A stretch of 7,826 bases of DNA from an uncultured Collinsella sp. (GCA_902470835.1 CABRHR010000098.1:1-7826); one strand, 5' to 3'. Shown: positions 1-6,825, counted from the stretch's first letter. The notes: a model not told the origin generated them from the letters alone. Numbers and translations: made by a program.

Positions 1-671
1 ATGGCCAGCGTATCGCCGGTAAAGTATCGCGTAAGGCCTGCCGCCGGATACACCACGAGCGAGGTCCCGCCCACAATGAGGGCGTCGGCAGCGGCGATGG
101 CGGCGACGGCGCCGGTCAGCACATGCTCGTCGAGCGGCTCTTCGTAGAGCACTACATCGGGCTTGATGCGACCGCCGCACGCAGGGCACGCGGGCACGCC
201 TGCGGCATCTTCGTGCTCGCGCGAGCAAATCCACTCGGCGCTATAGACCTCGCCACACGACTGGCAAATGTTGCGATGGACCGATCCGTGCAGCTCGAAC
301 ACGCGCTGCGAGCCGGCCGCCTGGTGCAGACCGTCGATATTTTGCGTCACCACGGCGTCGAGCTTGCCGGCGCGCTCCAGCTCGGCCAGCTTGGTGTGGC
401 AGCGGTTGGGCTTAGCGTTAAGCGCGATCATCTTGGTGCGGTAAAAGTCGAAGAACTCCGCAGGATGCGCCTCGTAAAAGCTATGCGACAGCATGGTCTC
501 GGGCGGATAGGCAAACTGCTGGTGATACAGGCCGTCCACGCTACGGAAATCGGGGATGCCACTTGCCGTGGAAACACCCGCGCCGCCAAAGAAGACCACG
601 CGCTTGTGGGTGTCAAACAGATCCGCCAGCGCGGCGGAGGCCTGCCTGGGGTCCGATATTGCCTGCGTCAT
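1..671 (-). CDS. cobB: Sir2-family NAD-dependent protein deacylase (sirtuin), C-terminus cut by window edge
   Basis: Sirtuins remove acetyl or other acyl groups from protein lysines using NAD+, giving nicotinamide and O-acyl-ADP-ribose; this one is probably cytoplasmic. Reading the minus strand from ATG at 669-671 gives 223 residues without a stop before the window edge. Visible motifs are GAGVS (30-34) and GIPDFRS (38-44) of the NAD-binding Rossmann fold, TQNIDGLH (109-116), and catalytic His128 in LHG. Four zinc cysteines follow (136, 139, 162, 165), then GGTSL (201-205) near the C-terminal part of the Rossmann fold. The family is usually about 240-250 residues, so roughly 20-25 are missing. 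The start is supported by GGAGGA at 677-682, 5 nt upstream. It is transcribed divergently from the exonuclease III gene with a 135-bp gap in which I see no convincing promoter. Family assignment is firm. Acyl preference is unknown and the symbol is the generic one. Confidence 0.95.
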   Translation of the reverse strand, partial: MTQAISDPRQASAALADLFDTHKRVVFFGGAGVSTASGIPDFRSVDGLYHQQFAYPPETMLSHSFYEAHPAEFFDFYRTKMIALNAKPNRCHTKLAELERAGKLDAVVTQNIDGLHQAAGSQRVFELHGSVHRNICQSCGEVYSAEWICSREHEDAAGVPACPACGGRIKPDVVLYEEPLDEHVLTGAVAAIAAADALIVGGTSLVVYPAAGLTRYFTGDTLA

Positions 672-806
672 ATGAGTCCTCCGTCCTTGTTGGTCGGGCA
701 GCGTTGAGCGACGTCCCAGCATGCGTCCTTTAAGTCAGCATGTGCGGAGCCCACCCCGCCCCTGTTGCGCTAATCTTAAGCCTGCCAACCCCGTCGAAAG
801 GACACC

Positions 807-1625
807 ATGCCTCAGACTTACACTTTCGCCTCGTGGAACGTCAACGGCCTGCGCGCCGTGCTCAAAAAGGACCCGAGCTTTATCCAGATCGCGCAAGAAC
901 TCGACGTCGATATCCTGGCGCTGCAAGAGACCAAGTTGCAAGAAGGCCAGGTTGATATTGACCTGCCCGGCTATCACCAAACCTGGAGCTACGCCGAGCG
1001 TAAAGGCTATTCGGGCACTGCGGTCTTTAGCCGCCAGGAACCGCTGCGCGTGCTGCACGCCGACGCGCTGCTACCCTACGCCGGCGAGGGCGAGGCGGCC
1101 GAGCTCGTCGCCCAAGCCGCAACCGAGGGCCGCGTCTGTGCGCTCGAGTTCGACAAGTTTTGGTTTGTGGATGTCTACACGCCCAACGCGCAAAACGAAC
1201 TCGCGCGCATCGATGTGCGCATGGCCTGGGATGATGCCTATCGCGGCTTTTTGACGGGACTCGAGTGCGAGACCGGCAAGCCCGTAGTGACCTGTGGCGA
1301 CTTTAACGTGGCGCACGAGGAAATCGACCTTAAGAATCCCAAGTCCAACCGCGGCAACGCCGGCTTTTCGGACGAGGAGCGCGGCAAGTTTACCGAGCTG
1401 CTCAACGCCGGCTTCACCGATACCTGGCGCGCGGCAAACCCCGACGTCGAGGGCGTCTACAGCTGGTGGAGTTACCGCTTTAATGCCCGCAAGAACAACG
1501 CAGGCTGGCGCATCGACTACTTCCTGGTAAGCGACGCAATCGCCGACAACGTACGCGACACCGGCATCCGCGGCGACATCTTCGGCAGCGACCACTGCCC
1601 CGTCACCCTCACGCTAGAGCTCTAG
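807..1625 (+). CDS. xth: Exonuclease III / AP endonuclease (Xth/ExoA family)
   Basis: This is a Mg2+-dependent DNA repair nuclease that cuts at abasic sites and removes 3'-blocking groups or nucleotides during base-excision repair. The 272-residue protein is a complete single-domain EEP (exonuclease-endonuclease-phosphatase) fold of normal length. Visible motifs in order are WNVNGLRA (10-17) with metal-site Asn11, LQETK (39-43) with metal-binding Glu41, VYTPN (123-127) with Tyr124, GDFN (164-167) with Asp165 and Asn167, and the NPKSNRGNAGFS loop typical of this branch. WRIDYFLVS and the C-terminal SDHCPV with Asp262 and catalytic His263 complete the active site. The start is set by GAAAGGA at 796-802, 4 nt before ATG. 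It appears monocistronic: the upstream neighbour is divergent, the downstream operon convergent, and the gene is followed by hairpin repeats. All catalytic residues I can check are present. Confidence 0.97.
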   Translation: MPQTYTFASWNVNGLRAVLKKDPSFIQIAQELDVDILALQETKLQEGQVDIDLPGYHQTWSYAERKGYSGTAVFSRQEPLRVLHADALLPYAGEGEAAELVAQAATEGRVCALEFDKFWFVDVYTPNAQNELARIDVRMAWDDAYRGFLTGLECETGKPVVTCGDFNVAHEEIDLKNPKSNRGNAGFSDEERGKFTELLNAGFTDTWRAANPDVEGVYSWWSYRFNARKNNAGWRIDYFLVSDAIADNVRDTGIRGDIFGSDHCPVTLTLEL

Positions 1626-1640
1626 CGCCAAGTAATTCCT

Positions 1641-1680
1641 GGGGGACAGAGGAAAGCAGATCATGTGACCCCTCTCCCCC
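1641..1680. repeat. GC-rich imperfect hairpin downstream of xth
   Basis: GGGGGA at 1641-1646 pairs with TCCCCC at 1675-1680, and GAGG at 1649-1652 pairs with CCTC at 1671-1674. The two helices are separated by a two-base CA bulge, and the loop is about 18 nt. The hairpin begins 15 nt after the xth stop codon. There is no T-run directly after it on either strand, so it is not a classical intrinsic terminator. It could help end or protect the xth mRNA, or be a dispersed genomic repeat. Pairing is seen; function is inferred. Confidence 0.5.
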
Positions 1681-1686
1681 TATAAG

Positions 1687-1749
1687 TTGCGGTGGAATAG
1701 TTCCTGTTTGGGCAGCAAATAGCCAAAAACGAGAACTATTCCACCGCAA
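1687..1749. repeat. Perfect 17-bp inverted repeat between convergent genes (terminator-like or REP/MITE-like)
   Basis: TTGCGGTGGAATAGTTC at 1687-1703 is the exact reverse complement of 1733-1749. The 29-nt spacer can extend the stem: GTTT at 1706-1709 pairs with AAAC at 1727-1730 and GG at 1710-1711 with CC at 1723-1724, leaving an AA bulge. It sits 61 nt after the xth stop and 24 nt after the ecf operon's last stop, so it could act as a bidirectional transcript end. Neither strand shows a following T-run. The long perfect arms with an AT-rich core also fit a small dispersed palindromic repeat. Confidence 0.8.
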
Positions 1750-1773
1750 GTTCGTGTGGGAACGCGAAATGCC

Positions 1774-2487
1774 CTACAGTCCGTATTTCACGACGACACG
1801 GTTAATGCGACGACACCAAGGCTTGTACAAGGCGGCCAAAAACACGCAGGTCGCAAGGCCGTGCGTAATATCGAACGGTACGGCAGTGGCAAGACGCGCC
1901 ACGGCACCCGCCCAAGTAAGCGGCTGTACAAAACCGATAATGTCGTACGCGTTGATCACCACGCCGTACAGCAGACCCGAAGCAAAGCCGTACGCCATCA
2001 GCGCCGGCATGCGCACGGTTCCATCCGCACGGTCGAACGCACCGGCATGCGCCAGCGCACCGCCAACGTATCCCACGAGCCCCCAGGCATACATCTGCCA
2101 TGGCGTCCACATGCCCTGCCCAAAAAAGAAATTGCTGGTCAGTGCTGCCAACGCGCCGACCATGAAGCCGTTGCGACGCTCGAGCGTCGCCCCGGCGATG
2201 ATGGCGATGGCGCTCACGGGTTTAAAGTCGGGAATGGGGCCGAACAAGATGCGGCCCGCCGCAGCCAGCGCCGCCAACACCAGCGTGGGCATAATCTGGC
2301 GCAGGCCCGGTCGCGACGCCTCGTAGCCTGCAAAGAACAGCGCGAGCACGAGCGCCACCACAATCAGCATGGCAAGTGCTGCCTGCTCAATGCCCGCCAG
2401 CAATGCTGCGGCCATTACCGCCGGCACCGCCAACAACAGCGGAATCTCCAGTTTTACAAGTAGGCGCGAGCCGCGATAATCCGCCAT
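1774..2487 (-). CDS. ECF transporter S component (substrate-binding membrane subunit), substrate unknown
   Basis: S components are small membrane proteins that bind one vitamin or micronutrient and dock onto the EcfT-ATPase module for uptake. The 237-residue protein is almost entirely hydrophobic, with about six likely membrane segments: roughly 15-33, 36-54, 65-82, 91-115, a segment around 133-147, and one near the C-terminus. Small residues spaced as AxxxA (23, 27) in the first helix resemble the known EcfT-docking motif. Conserved-looking loops include GRILFGPIPDFKP (78-90) and NFFFGQGMWTPWQM (119-132). I chose ATG at 2485-2487 because it lies 4 nt after the ATPase stop codon; the frame can be read further upstream only by overlapping the ATPase gene, with no better start. 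It is the last gene of the operon. Similar families are sometimes linked to cobalamin or other vitamins, but nothing here fixes the substrate. Confidence 0.85.
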   Translation of the reverse strand: MADYRGSRLLVKLEIPLLLAVPAVMAAALLAGIEQAALAMLIVVALVLALFFAGYEASRPGLRQIMPTLVLAALAAAGRILFGPIPDFKPVSAIAIIAGATLERRNGFMVGALAALTSNFFFGQGMWTPWQMYAWGLVGYVGGALAHAGAFDRADGTVRMPALMAYGFASGLLYGVVINAYDIIGFVQPLTWAGAVARLATAVPFDITHGLATCVFLAALYKPWCRRINRVVVKYGL

Positions 2488-2491
2488 TCCA

Positions 2492-4135
2492 TCACGCCCT
2501 ATAAAACACGTTGTCGGCAAAGAAGTCGGCCGGGGGCTCCACGCAGGCAATCTCGCCGTCAAACATCATGGCGACGTCGTCGGCTACCTGCTCGGCAAAG
2601 TCCAAATCGTGCGTAGCCATGATGACGGTGCCGCCAGCCTTCGCATGGTCACGCAAGGCACGGGCGATGATGCGACGGCTGGCCAGGTCCAAACCCTTGG
2701 TGGGCTCATCGAGCAATAGCAGCTCGGGGCCAATCAACAGAAGCTTTGCCAACGCAAGCAGCTGACGCTGTCCGCCCGAGAGGTCGTAAGGGTGGCGCGT
2801 CTCCAGGCCGTCCAATCCCAGTTGCGCCGCACGCTCCCGCGCCATAGCCTCGTCATATCCGCAGGTCGAGGCCCATTCCATCAGCTCGTCGCGCACCGTC
2901 TCGGTAACCAGCAGGGCCTTGGGGTTCTGTGGCAGCAGCGCAGCCGAGGCCGCCCCGCGCACCATGCGACCACGCTGCAGCTTGGCAGTCTTGGCCAGCA
3001 CCGAAAGCATCGTCGACTTGCCGCAGCCGTTACCGCCCACAACCGCATGCACCGCGCCAGCCGAAAACGACGCATCGAGCCCGCGCAGCACCCAGCCGGA
3101 CGCTCGATCGTAGCGAAACCAGCCTTCCGACAGGGTGGTAGCCGACCCGCCGTGCATTTTTTGGAGTATTCTGCTTCCATCCGTGCGCGAGAAGGCTTCC
3201 GAGCCGTTCTCGAGCGACGTTTGCGCCACAAATTCGGACGATTTGTCCAATTCCGAACTTTTTTTCGCGCTCGATACGTCCCCGGGCGGCTCCAGAGAGC
3301 CCAAATTGTCCTCACGCCTGCTGAATACTCCTTTATTTGCACATCGGATGGCACCCCACCCCAACATGTCATCGGAAAACAGCGATTCTCGGCGTCCCAA
3401 AGAAGCCATATCCGCCACCTCGCGCACGCGACCATCCTCAATCCGGTACGCACACGTCGCGTATTCGAGCATTGGGCGCGGCTGATGCGTCGCCACAACA
3501 ACCGTGCAGCCCAGCTCGCGATTCACACGAAACAGCGCGTGCAGGAAATTCTTCTCCGCAACCGGATCAAGCTGAGACGTGGGCTCGTCGAGCAGCAGCA
3601 CGCGCGGGCGCAGCGTCAGAACGGCCGCCAACGACAGCAACTGTTTGCGACCGCCCGAAAGCGTGTCAGTATCGCGGTGAAGCCAATCTTCCAGTCCAAA
3701 GAAATAGCTGGTCTCAGCTACGCGACGGCGCATCTCATCACGCGCTAGCCCCAAGTTTTCCAGGCCAAACGCCATCTCGTGCCACACGGTTTCGCACACG
3801 ATCTGGTTCTCGGGATCCTGGAACACATAGCCCACGCGCTCCGCCGATGCCCGCACATCCATGTCGGCGACGAGCTCGCCCAACACGCGCAGCTCGCCGG
3901 AGCGTGTACCCGCCGGCGCGATCTCGGGCTTGAGCAGCGACAGCAGCGTCGACTTGCCCGAACCGGTACCGCCAACAAGCAGTGCAAACGCACCTTGGGG
4001 AACAGACCAGTCGAGCCCCTCGAGCACCGCAGCATCAGCATCGGGGTAGGCAAAGCTCAGGCTCCGCACCTCAATCGCCGGCGCGGCCGAGCCATATGCC
4101 ACACCCGCCGACGAGCTCCTATCCAACCGAGCCAT
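2492..4135 (-). CDS. ecfA: Fused two-domain ECF ATPase (EcfA1-EcfA2 type) with an unusual inserted linker
   Basis: This cytoplasmic protein powers the ECF transporter by ATP hydrolysis. It carries two ABC domains in 547 residues, where many bacteria use two separate subunits. Domain 1 (about 20-250) has Walker A GGTGSGKS (55-62), Q-loop Gln106 in FQDPENQ, signature LSGGRKQ (159-165), Walker B VLLLDE (179-184) and switch His217. Domain 2 (about 335-547) has Walker A GGNGCGKS (367-374), Gln403, canonical LSGGQ (452-456), LLLLDE (472-477) and His509. Both catalytic glutamates (184, 477) are present, so both sites could be active; Arg163 replaces the usual Gln in the first signature. Residues 266-328 form a Ser/Glu/Lys-rich linker encoded by a TIR-bounded element (3153-3341). 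ATG shares its A with the ecfT stop (TGATG), and AAGAGG at 4144-4149 is the likely RBS, suggesting translational coupling. Confidence 0.95.
   Translation of the reverse strand: MARLDRSSSAGVAYGSAAPAIEVRSLSFAYPDADAAVLEGLDWSVPQGAFALLVGGTGSGKSTLLSLLKPEIAPAGTRSGELRVLGELVADMDVRASAERVGYVFQDPENQIVCETVWHEMAFGLENLGLARDEMRRRVAETSYFFGLEDWLHRDTDTLSGGRKQLLSLAAVLTLRPRVLLLDEPTSQLDPVAEKNFLHALFRVNRELGCTVVVATHQPRPMLEYATCAYRIEDGRVREVADMASLGRRESLFSDDMLGWGAIRCANKGVFSRREDNLGSLEPPGDVSSAKKSSELDKSSEFVAQTSLENGSEAFSRTDGSRILQKMHGGSATTLSEGWFRYDRASGWVLRGLDASFSAGAVHAVVGGNGCGKSTMLSVLAKTAKLQRGRMVRGAASAALLPQNPKALLVTETVRDELMEWASTCGYDEAMARERAAQLGLDGLETRHPYDLSGGQRQLLALAKLLLIGPELLLLDEPTKGLDLASRRIIARALRDHAKAGGTVIMATHDLDFAEQVADDVAMMFDGEIACVEPPADFFADNVFYRA
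3153..3341. mobile_element. Candidate 189-bp MITE-like palindromic element inserted in frame in the ECF ATPase gene
   Basis: The ends are imperfect inverted repeats of 22 bp (3153-3174 and 3320-3341) that share the pattern TGCA-N6-GGAGTATTC-N-GC and match at 16 of 22 positions. The interior has hairpins placed symmetrically about 40 bp from each end: GGCT/AGCC at 3194-3205 and GGCTC/GAGCC at 3288-3301. Near the centre AATT-c-GGAC (3231-3239) pairs with GTCCAATT (3245-3252). T-runs at 3157-3162 and 3259-3265 and a lower GC content set it apart from the flanking ATPase DNA. The length is exactly 63 codons, and at least four of the six frames contain no stop. In the ATPase frame it encodes residues 266-328, which match no ABC motif. 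There is no transposase, and no target duplication beyond the TGCA ends. Structure is seen; mobility is inferred. Confidence 0.65.
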
Positions 4136-5028
4136 CAGCCAAACCTCTTCTCATCAATCGCGTGCAACGCGCAAGGCAGCACCATCCAGGCAGCGTACAC
4201 GACATAGCCCGGCCACGGCGCCGGCACCGAGAGCTGCGGATAAAACGAATACTGCGTCGTCGCGGTCCACGCCACTGTCACCGTGACCACGCCAAACAGT
4301 GCAAGCCCAACCAGCGCGGCAACATCGCCGCGCCCCAGCCGATACCGCGCATACGTCGTACGACGCGTCGCGGCACCCCACCCGCGCGAGCGCATCGCGT
4401 CCGCGCGCTCCAGCGAATCTTCCATGCCCCAGCCCATCAACACGCTCGACGCCCGCAGGCGCGAGCGCACGGGGTCGGCCGGCGCGCGTCCCGGCACGTC
4501 AATCGCATCCTGCACCGCCAGCACCGTGCGGCCGCGGCGCAAAAACTGCGGGATAAGCCGCATGCACATCGAGATCATGAGCGCGATCACCGGTGCGGCG
4601 TTGCCCAGCAGCGCAAGCACCTTGTCGTAGCCGAGCATCGATGCCGCGGCCTCAAACCACAGCACGCTCGCCATAAACAGCCCACCCATGCACAGGCCAT
4701 ATACCATGCTCTCCAGATACACCGCGCGCATGCCGATGCGAAACAGCTCCGTCGAACCCGAGGCGCTAAACAGCGGATTGAGCACCGCAACGATCAAAAT
4801 CACCGGCAGCTGCCAGCGAAGTGCGCCCAACGTGCGCGCAGCACCGCGCGTCGCAAGCCCGTACGCCAGCCCGCCCGCAAGCGACAGCGCGATCAGCACC
4901 GGTTGCATCGAGAACATGGTGAGCCCCAGCGTCAGTACCATGTAGAGGGCCGGCACCGCCGGATGCGACATCGAGAATGCCGCGACGGGCTCGCCGCCAA
5001 ACTCTTCTCGTATGTTGTCCACGGGCAC
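4135..5028 (-). CDS. ecfT: ECF transporter transmembrane protein EcfT
   Basis: EcfT is the membrane scaffold that couples the ATPases to the S component. The 297-residue protein has hydrophobic segments at roughly 24-60, 70-87, 108-130, 137-163, 235-255 and 270-290. The cytoplasmic loop before the last two helices carries ADAMRSRGWG (209-218), matching the family's Ala-Arg-Gly coupling motif that contacts the ATPase groove; the stretch after MRLIPQFLRRGR (156-167) would be part of the same coupling region. The start is GTG at 5026-5028, chosen because AGGGGA at 5034-5039 lies 5 nt upstream and an in-frame TAG sits just beyond it; a second GTG two codons in is possible. It is the first gene of the operon and overlaps the ATPase start by one base. 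No vitamin riboswitch was recognised in the leader. Confidence 0.93.
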   Translation of the reverse strand: MPVDNIREEFGGEPVAAFSMSHPAVPALYMVLTLGLTMFSMQPVLIALSLAGGLAYGLATRGAARTLGALRWQLPVILIVAVLNPLFSASGSTELFRIGMRAVYLESMVYGLCMGGLFMASVLWFEAAASMLGYDKVLALLGNAAPVIALMISMCMRLIPQFLRRGRTVLAVQDAIDVPGRAPADPVRSRLRASSVLMGWGMEDSLERADAMRSRGWGAATRRTTYARYRLGRGDVAALVGLALFGVVTVTVAWTATTQYSFYPQLSVPAPWPGYVVYAAWMVLPCALHAIDEKRFG

Positions 5029-5161
5029 CCCCGTCCCCTAGCTCAAACGACGGCTCCGTAGCACCGCCAACGCCGCACGCAAGCAGCGCAAACGCCACAC
5101 CAGCGACGCAAGCCTCAACCGCCGCAAACCAATCGTTACGCGCTCATCATATGCCTGCGGT

Positions 5162-5189
5162 ATCATATTGCGCCGTGTATCGTTTCCAA
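5162..5189 (-). promoter_or_regulatory. Candidate sigma-70-type promoter for the ecf operon
   Basis: On the minus strand, TTGGAA (5184-5189) and TATGAT (5162-5167) are separated by 16 bp, close to the housekeeping consensus. This would start transcription near 5155 and leave a leader of about 125 nt before the ecfT GTG. It lies in the 193-bp divergent gap shared with glmU, so the two transcripts may start close together. No comparably good promoter for glmU was seen; TATAAC at 5201-5206 is a weak -10 candidate without a clear -35. Confidence 0.5.
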
Positions 5190-5221
5190 ACACACGTCTC
5201 TATAACGTAACAGGAGATCAC

Positions 5222-6634
5222 ATGGACGCAACCGCAATTATCCTCGCCGCCGGCGAGGGCACCCGCATGAAGTCAAACCACTGCAAGGTTTCGCACAAGA
5301 TCCTGGGCAAGCCCATGGTTCAGTGGATCGTCGACGCCACCATCAAGGCCGGCTGCAGCCGCGTCGTGGTCGTCATCGGCAGCCACGCCGACGAGATGCG
5401 CGCCCTCATCGACGGCGCCTATGCCGACAGCGCCACCAAAGTCGAGTGCGTCGAGCAGACCGAGCGCCTGGGCACCGGCCACGCCGTAAAGGTCGCGCTC
5501 GAGGCCTGCGGCATCACGCAAGGCCCGGTCGTCGTACTCAACGGCGACTTGCCGCTCATCACCGCCGACACCGTCGCCAAGTTCGCACAGACCGTCGCCA
5601 CCGGCGAGCTCGCCTGCACCGTCATGACCATGACCCCGCCCGACCCCTTCGGCTACGGCCGCATCAAGCTGGGCGCCGACGGCCAGATCGAGCGCATCAT
5701 CGAACAGAAGGACTGCACGCCCGAGCAGGCTGCCACGCTGTTGGAGTGCAACGCCGGCTGCTACGCCTTTGACGGCGCGCAGCTCGCCGCCCACATTAAC
5801 GAGATCGGCAACGACAACGCGCAGTCCGAGTACTACCTGCCCGACATGCTCGAGATCCTCAAAGGCCACGGCCAGGCCGTCTCCATCTTCCACTGCGACG
5901 ACTACCGCGACGGCCTGGGCGTCAACAGCCGCATCCAGCTCGCGCAGCTCACCGCCATCGCGCGCGACCGCATCAACGAGCACTGGATGGCCGAGGGCGT
6001 CACCTTCATCGACCCCACGCAGGCCTGGATCGGTCCCGATGCCGTCATCGGCCGCGACACCGTCGTGTGGCCGCAGACGCATCTGATCGGTCACGTCACC
6101 GTGGGCGAAGAGTGCCAGCTCGGCCCCAACAGCCGTCTCACCGACACCACCGTCGGCAGCGGCTGCACCATCGATGAGACCATCGCCATCGAGGCCGTCA
6201 TCGAGAACGGCGTCGACTGCGGCCCGCGCGCCTACCTGCGCCCGGGCACCCATATGCTCGACGGCTCCAAGGCCGGCACGCACGTGGAGATCAAGAAGTC
6301 CACGATCGGCGAGGGTTCCAAGGTCCCGCACCTGTCCTACATCGGCGACACCACCATGGGCTCTGGCGTCAACGTGGGCGCGGGCTCCATCACCTGCAAC
6401 TACGACGGCGTGCACAAGCACAAGACCGTCATCGGCAAGGATGCCTTCATCGGTTCCGACACCATGATGGTCGCGCCCGCCCAGATCGGCGACGGCGCGC
6501 TCGTGGCCGCCGGCTCCGTCATCACCGAGCCGGTCCCGGCCGACGCGCTCGGTCTGGGCCGCGCCCGTCAGGTAAATATTGAAGGCTGGGCCGCCGATTA
6601 TCGCCGCCGTCTGCACGAGGACGACGAGGTATAA
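5222..6634 (+). CDS. glmU: Bifunctional GlmU: GlcN-1-P acetyltransferase / GlcNAc-1-P uridyltransferase
   Basis: GlmU makes UDP-N-acetylglucosamine, a cytoplasmic precursor of peptidoglycan, by acetylating glucosamine-1-phosphate and then transferring UMP from UTP. The 470-residue protein has the usual length and two domains. The N-terminal nucleotidyltransferase (about 1-235) shows LAAGEGTRMKS (8-18), Lys22 in the position of the conserved UTP-site lysine, GTGHAVKVA, NGDLPL, and EYYLPDMLEI near its end. The C-terminal left-handed beta-helix carries hexapeptide repeats and acetyltransferase residues Arg340, Lys358 and His370, matching E. coli Arg333, Lys351 and His363 in spacing. The NVGAGSITCNYDG stretch (383-396) is also typical. 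ATG at 5222 is preferred over any upstream in-frame codon because AGGAGA at 5212-5217 precedes it and the family starts just before this LAAG motif. It is followed by a terminator and then prs, a gene pair common in Gram-positives. Confidence 0.98.
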   Translation: MDATAIILAAGEGTRMKSNHCKVSHKILGKPMVQWIVDATIKAGCSRVVVVIGSHADEMRALIDGAYADSATKVECVEQTERLGTGHAVKVALEACGITQGPVVVLNGDLPLITADTVAKFAQTVATGELACTVMTMTPPDPFGYGRIKLGADGQIERIIEQKDCTPEQAATLLECNAGCYAFDGAQLAAHINEIGNDNAQSEYYLPDMLEILKGHGQAVSIFHCDDYRDGLGVNSRIQLAQLTAIARDRINEHWMAEGVTFIDPTQAWIGPDAVIGRDTVVWPQTHLIGHVTVGEECQLGPNSRLTDTTVGSGCTIDETIAIEAVIENGVDCGPRAYLRPGTHMLDGSKAGTHVEIKKSTIGEGSKVPHLSYIGDTTMGSGVNVGAGSITCNYDGVHKHKTVIGKDAFIGSDTMMVAPAQIGDGALVAAGSVITEPVPADALGLGRARQVNIEGWAADYRRRLHEDDEV

Positions 6635-6651
6635 CGTTTTACCAAGCATCT

Positions 6652-6684
6652 AAGGAGCTGTTCCCATGGGGGCGGCTCCTTTTT
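6652..6684 (+). terminator. Intrinsic terminator after glmU
   Basis: AAGGAGC (6652-6658) pairs with GCTCCTT (6675-6681). The stem can extend inward through G-U and G-C pairs to a tight loop around CATG. It is followed by a short T-run (TTTTT, 6680-6684, partly in the stem). It begins 17 nt after the glmU stop. Together with a promoter-like site further on, it suggests glmU and prs are at least partly separate transcripts. Confidence 0.8.
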
Positions 6685-6775
6685 CTATCGTGACCTGCGC
6701 AACCGGATGAGTGGTCGGTTCGTGTCCGTTGACGGTAAAGACGTTATCAGGACTCGATAAACCCCGTCGCGCGGT

Positions 6776-6781
6776 TACAAT
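6776..6781 (+). promoter_or_regulatory. Candidate -10 box for prs
   Basis: TACAAT matches the housekeeping -10 consensus at five of six positions and would give a leader of about 40 nt before prs. No good -35 box is seen at the expected spacing. TTGACG at 6729-6734 is a near-perfect -35 sequence but lies too far upstream (41 bp) to pair with it, and no good -10 box follows it at 16-18 bp. A promoter is expected because a terminator precedes this region. Confidence 0.4.
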
Positions 6782-6825
6782 GCAACAAGGCATCTATATG
6801 GCATTCGATATAAAGGAGAAGGGTA

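Noticed and set aside
2488..2562. Longer N-terminus for the S component
   Set aside because: The 25 extra residues lie wholly over the end of the ATPase gene, are not membrane-like, and lack a better start than ATG at 2487.
2792..3748. Plus-strand open frame of 318 codons opposite the ATPase gene
   Set aside because: Arg/Gln/His-rich shadow of a gene whose domains are complete on the minus strand.
4766..5098. Minus-strand GTG frame beginning with a lipoprotein-like LLAC stretch, upstream of and overlapping ecfT
   Set aside because: No ribosome site at usable spacing, a very short signal region, and the rest runs out of frame through ecfT.
5029..5160. Cobalamin or other vitamin riboswitch in the ecfT leader
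   Set aside because: I recognised no conserved riboswitch box by eye, and the leader of about 125 nt is short for a cobalamin switch; a covariance-model search would be decisive.
5168..5221. N-terminal extension of GlmU
   Set aside because: The extra residues do not match the family, and the strong AGGAGA site points to ATG at 5222.
5273..6649. Long minus-strand open frame (458 codons) opposite glmU
   Set aside because: Its product is a low-complexity Gly/Asp/Val/Ala string, as expected antisense to GC-rich codons; glmU on the other strand has all family motifs.
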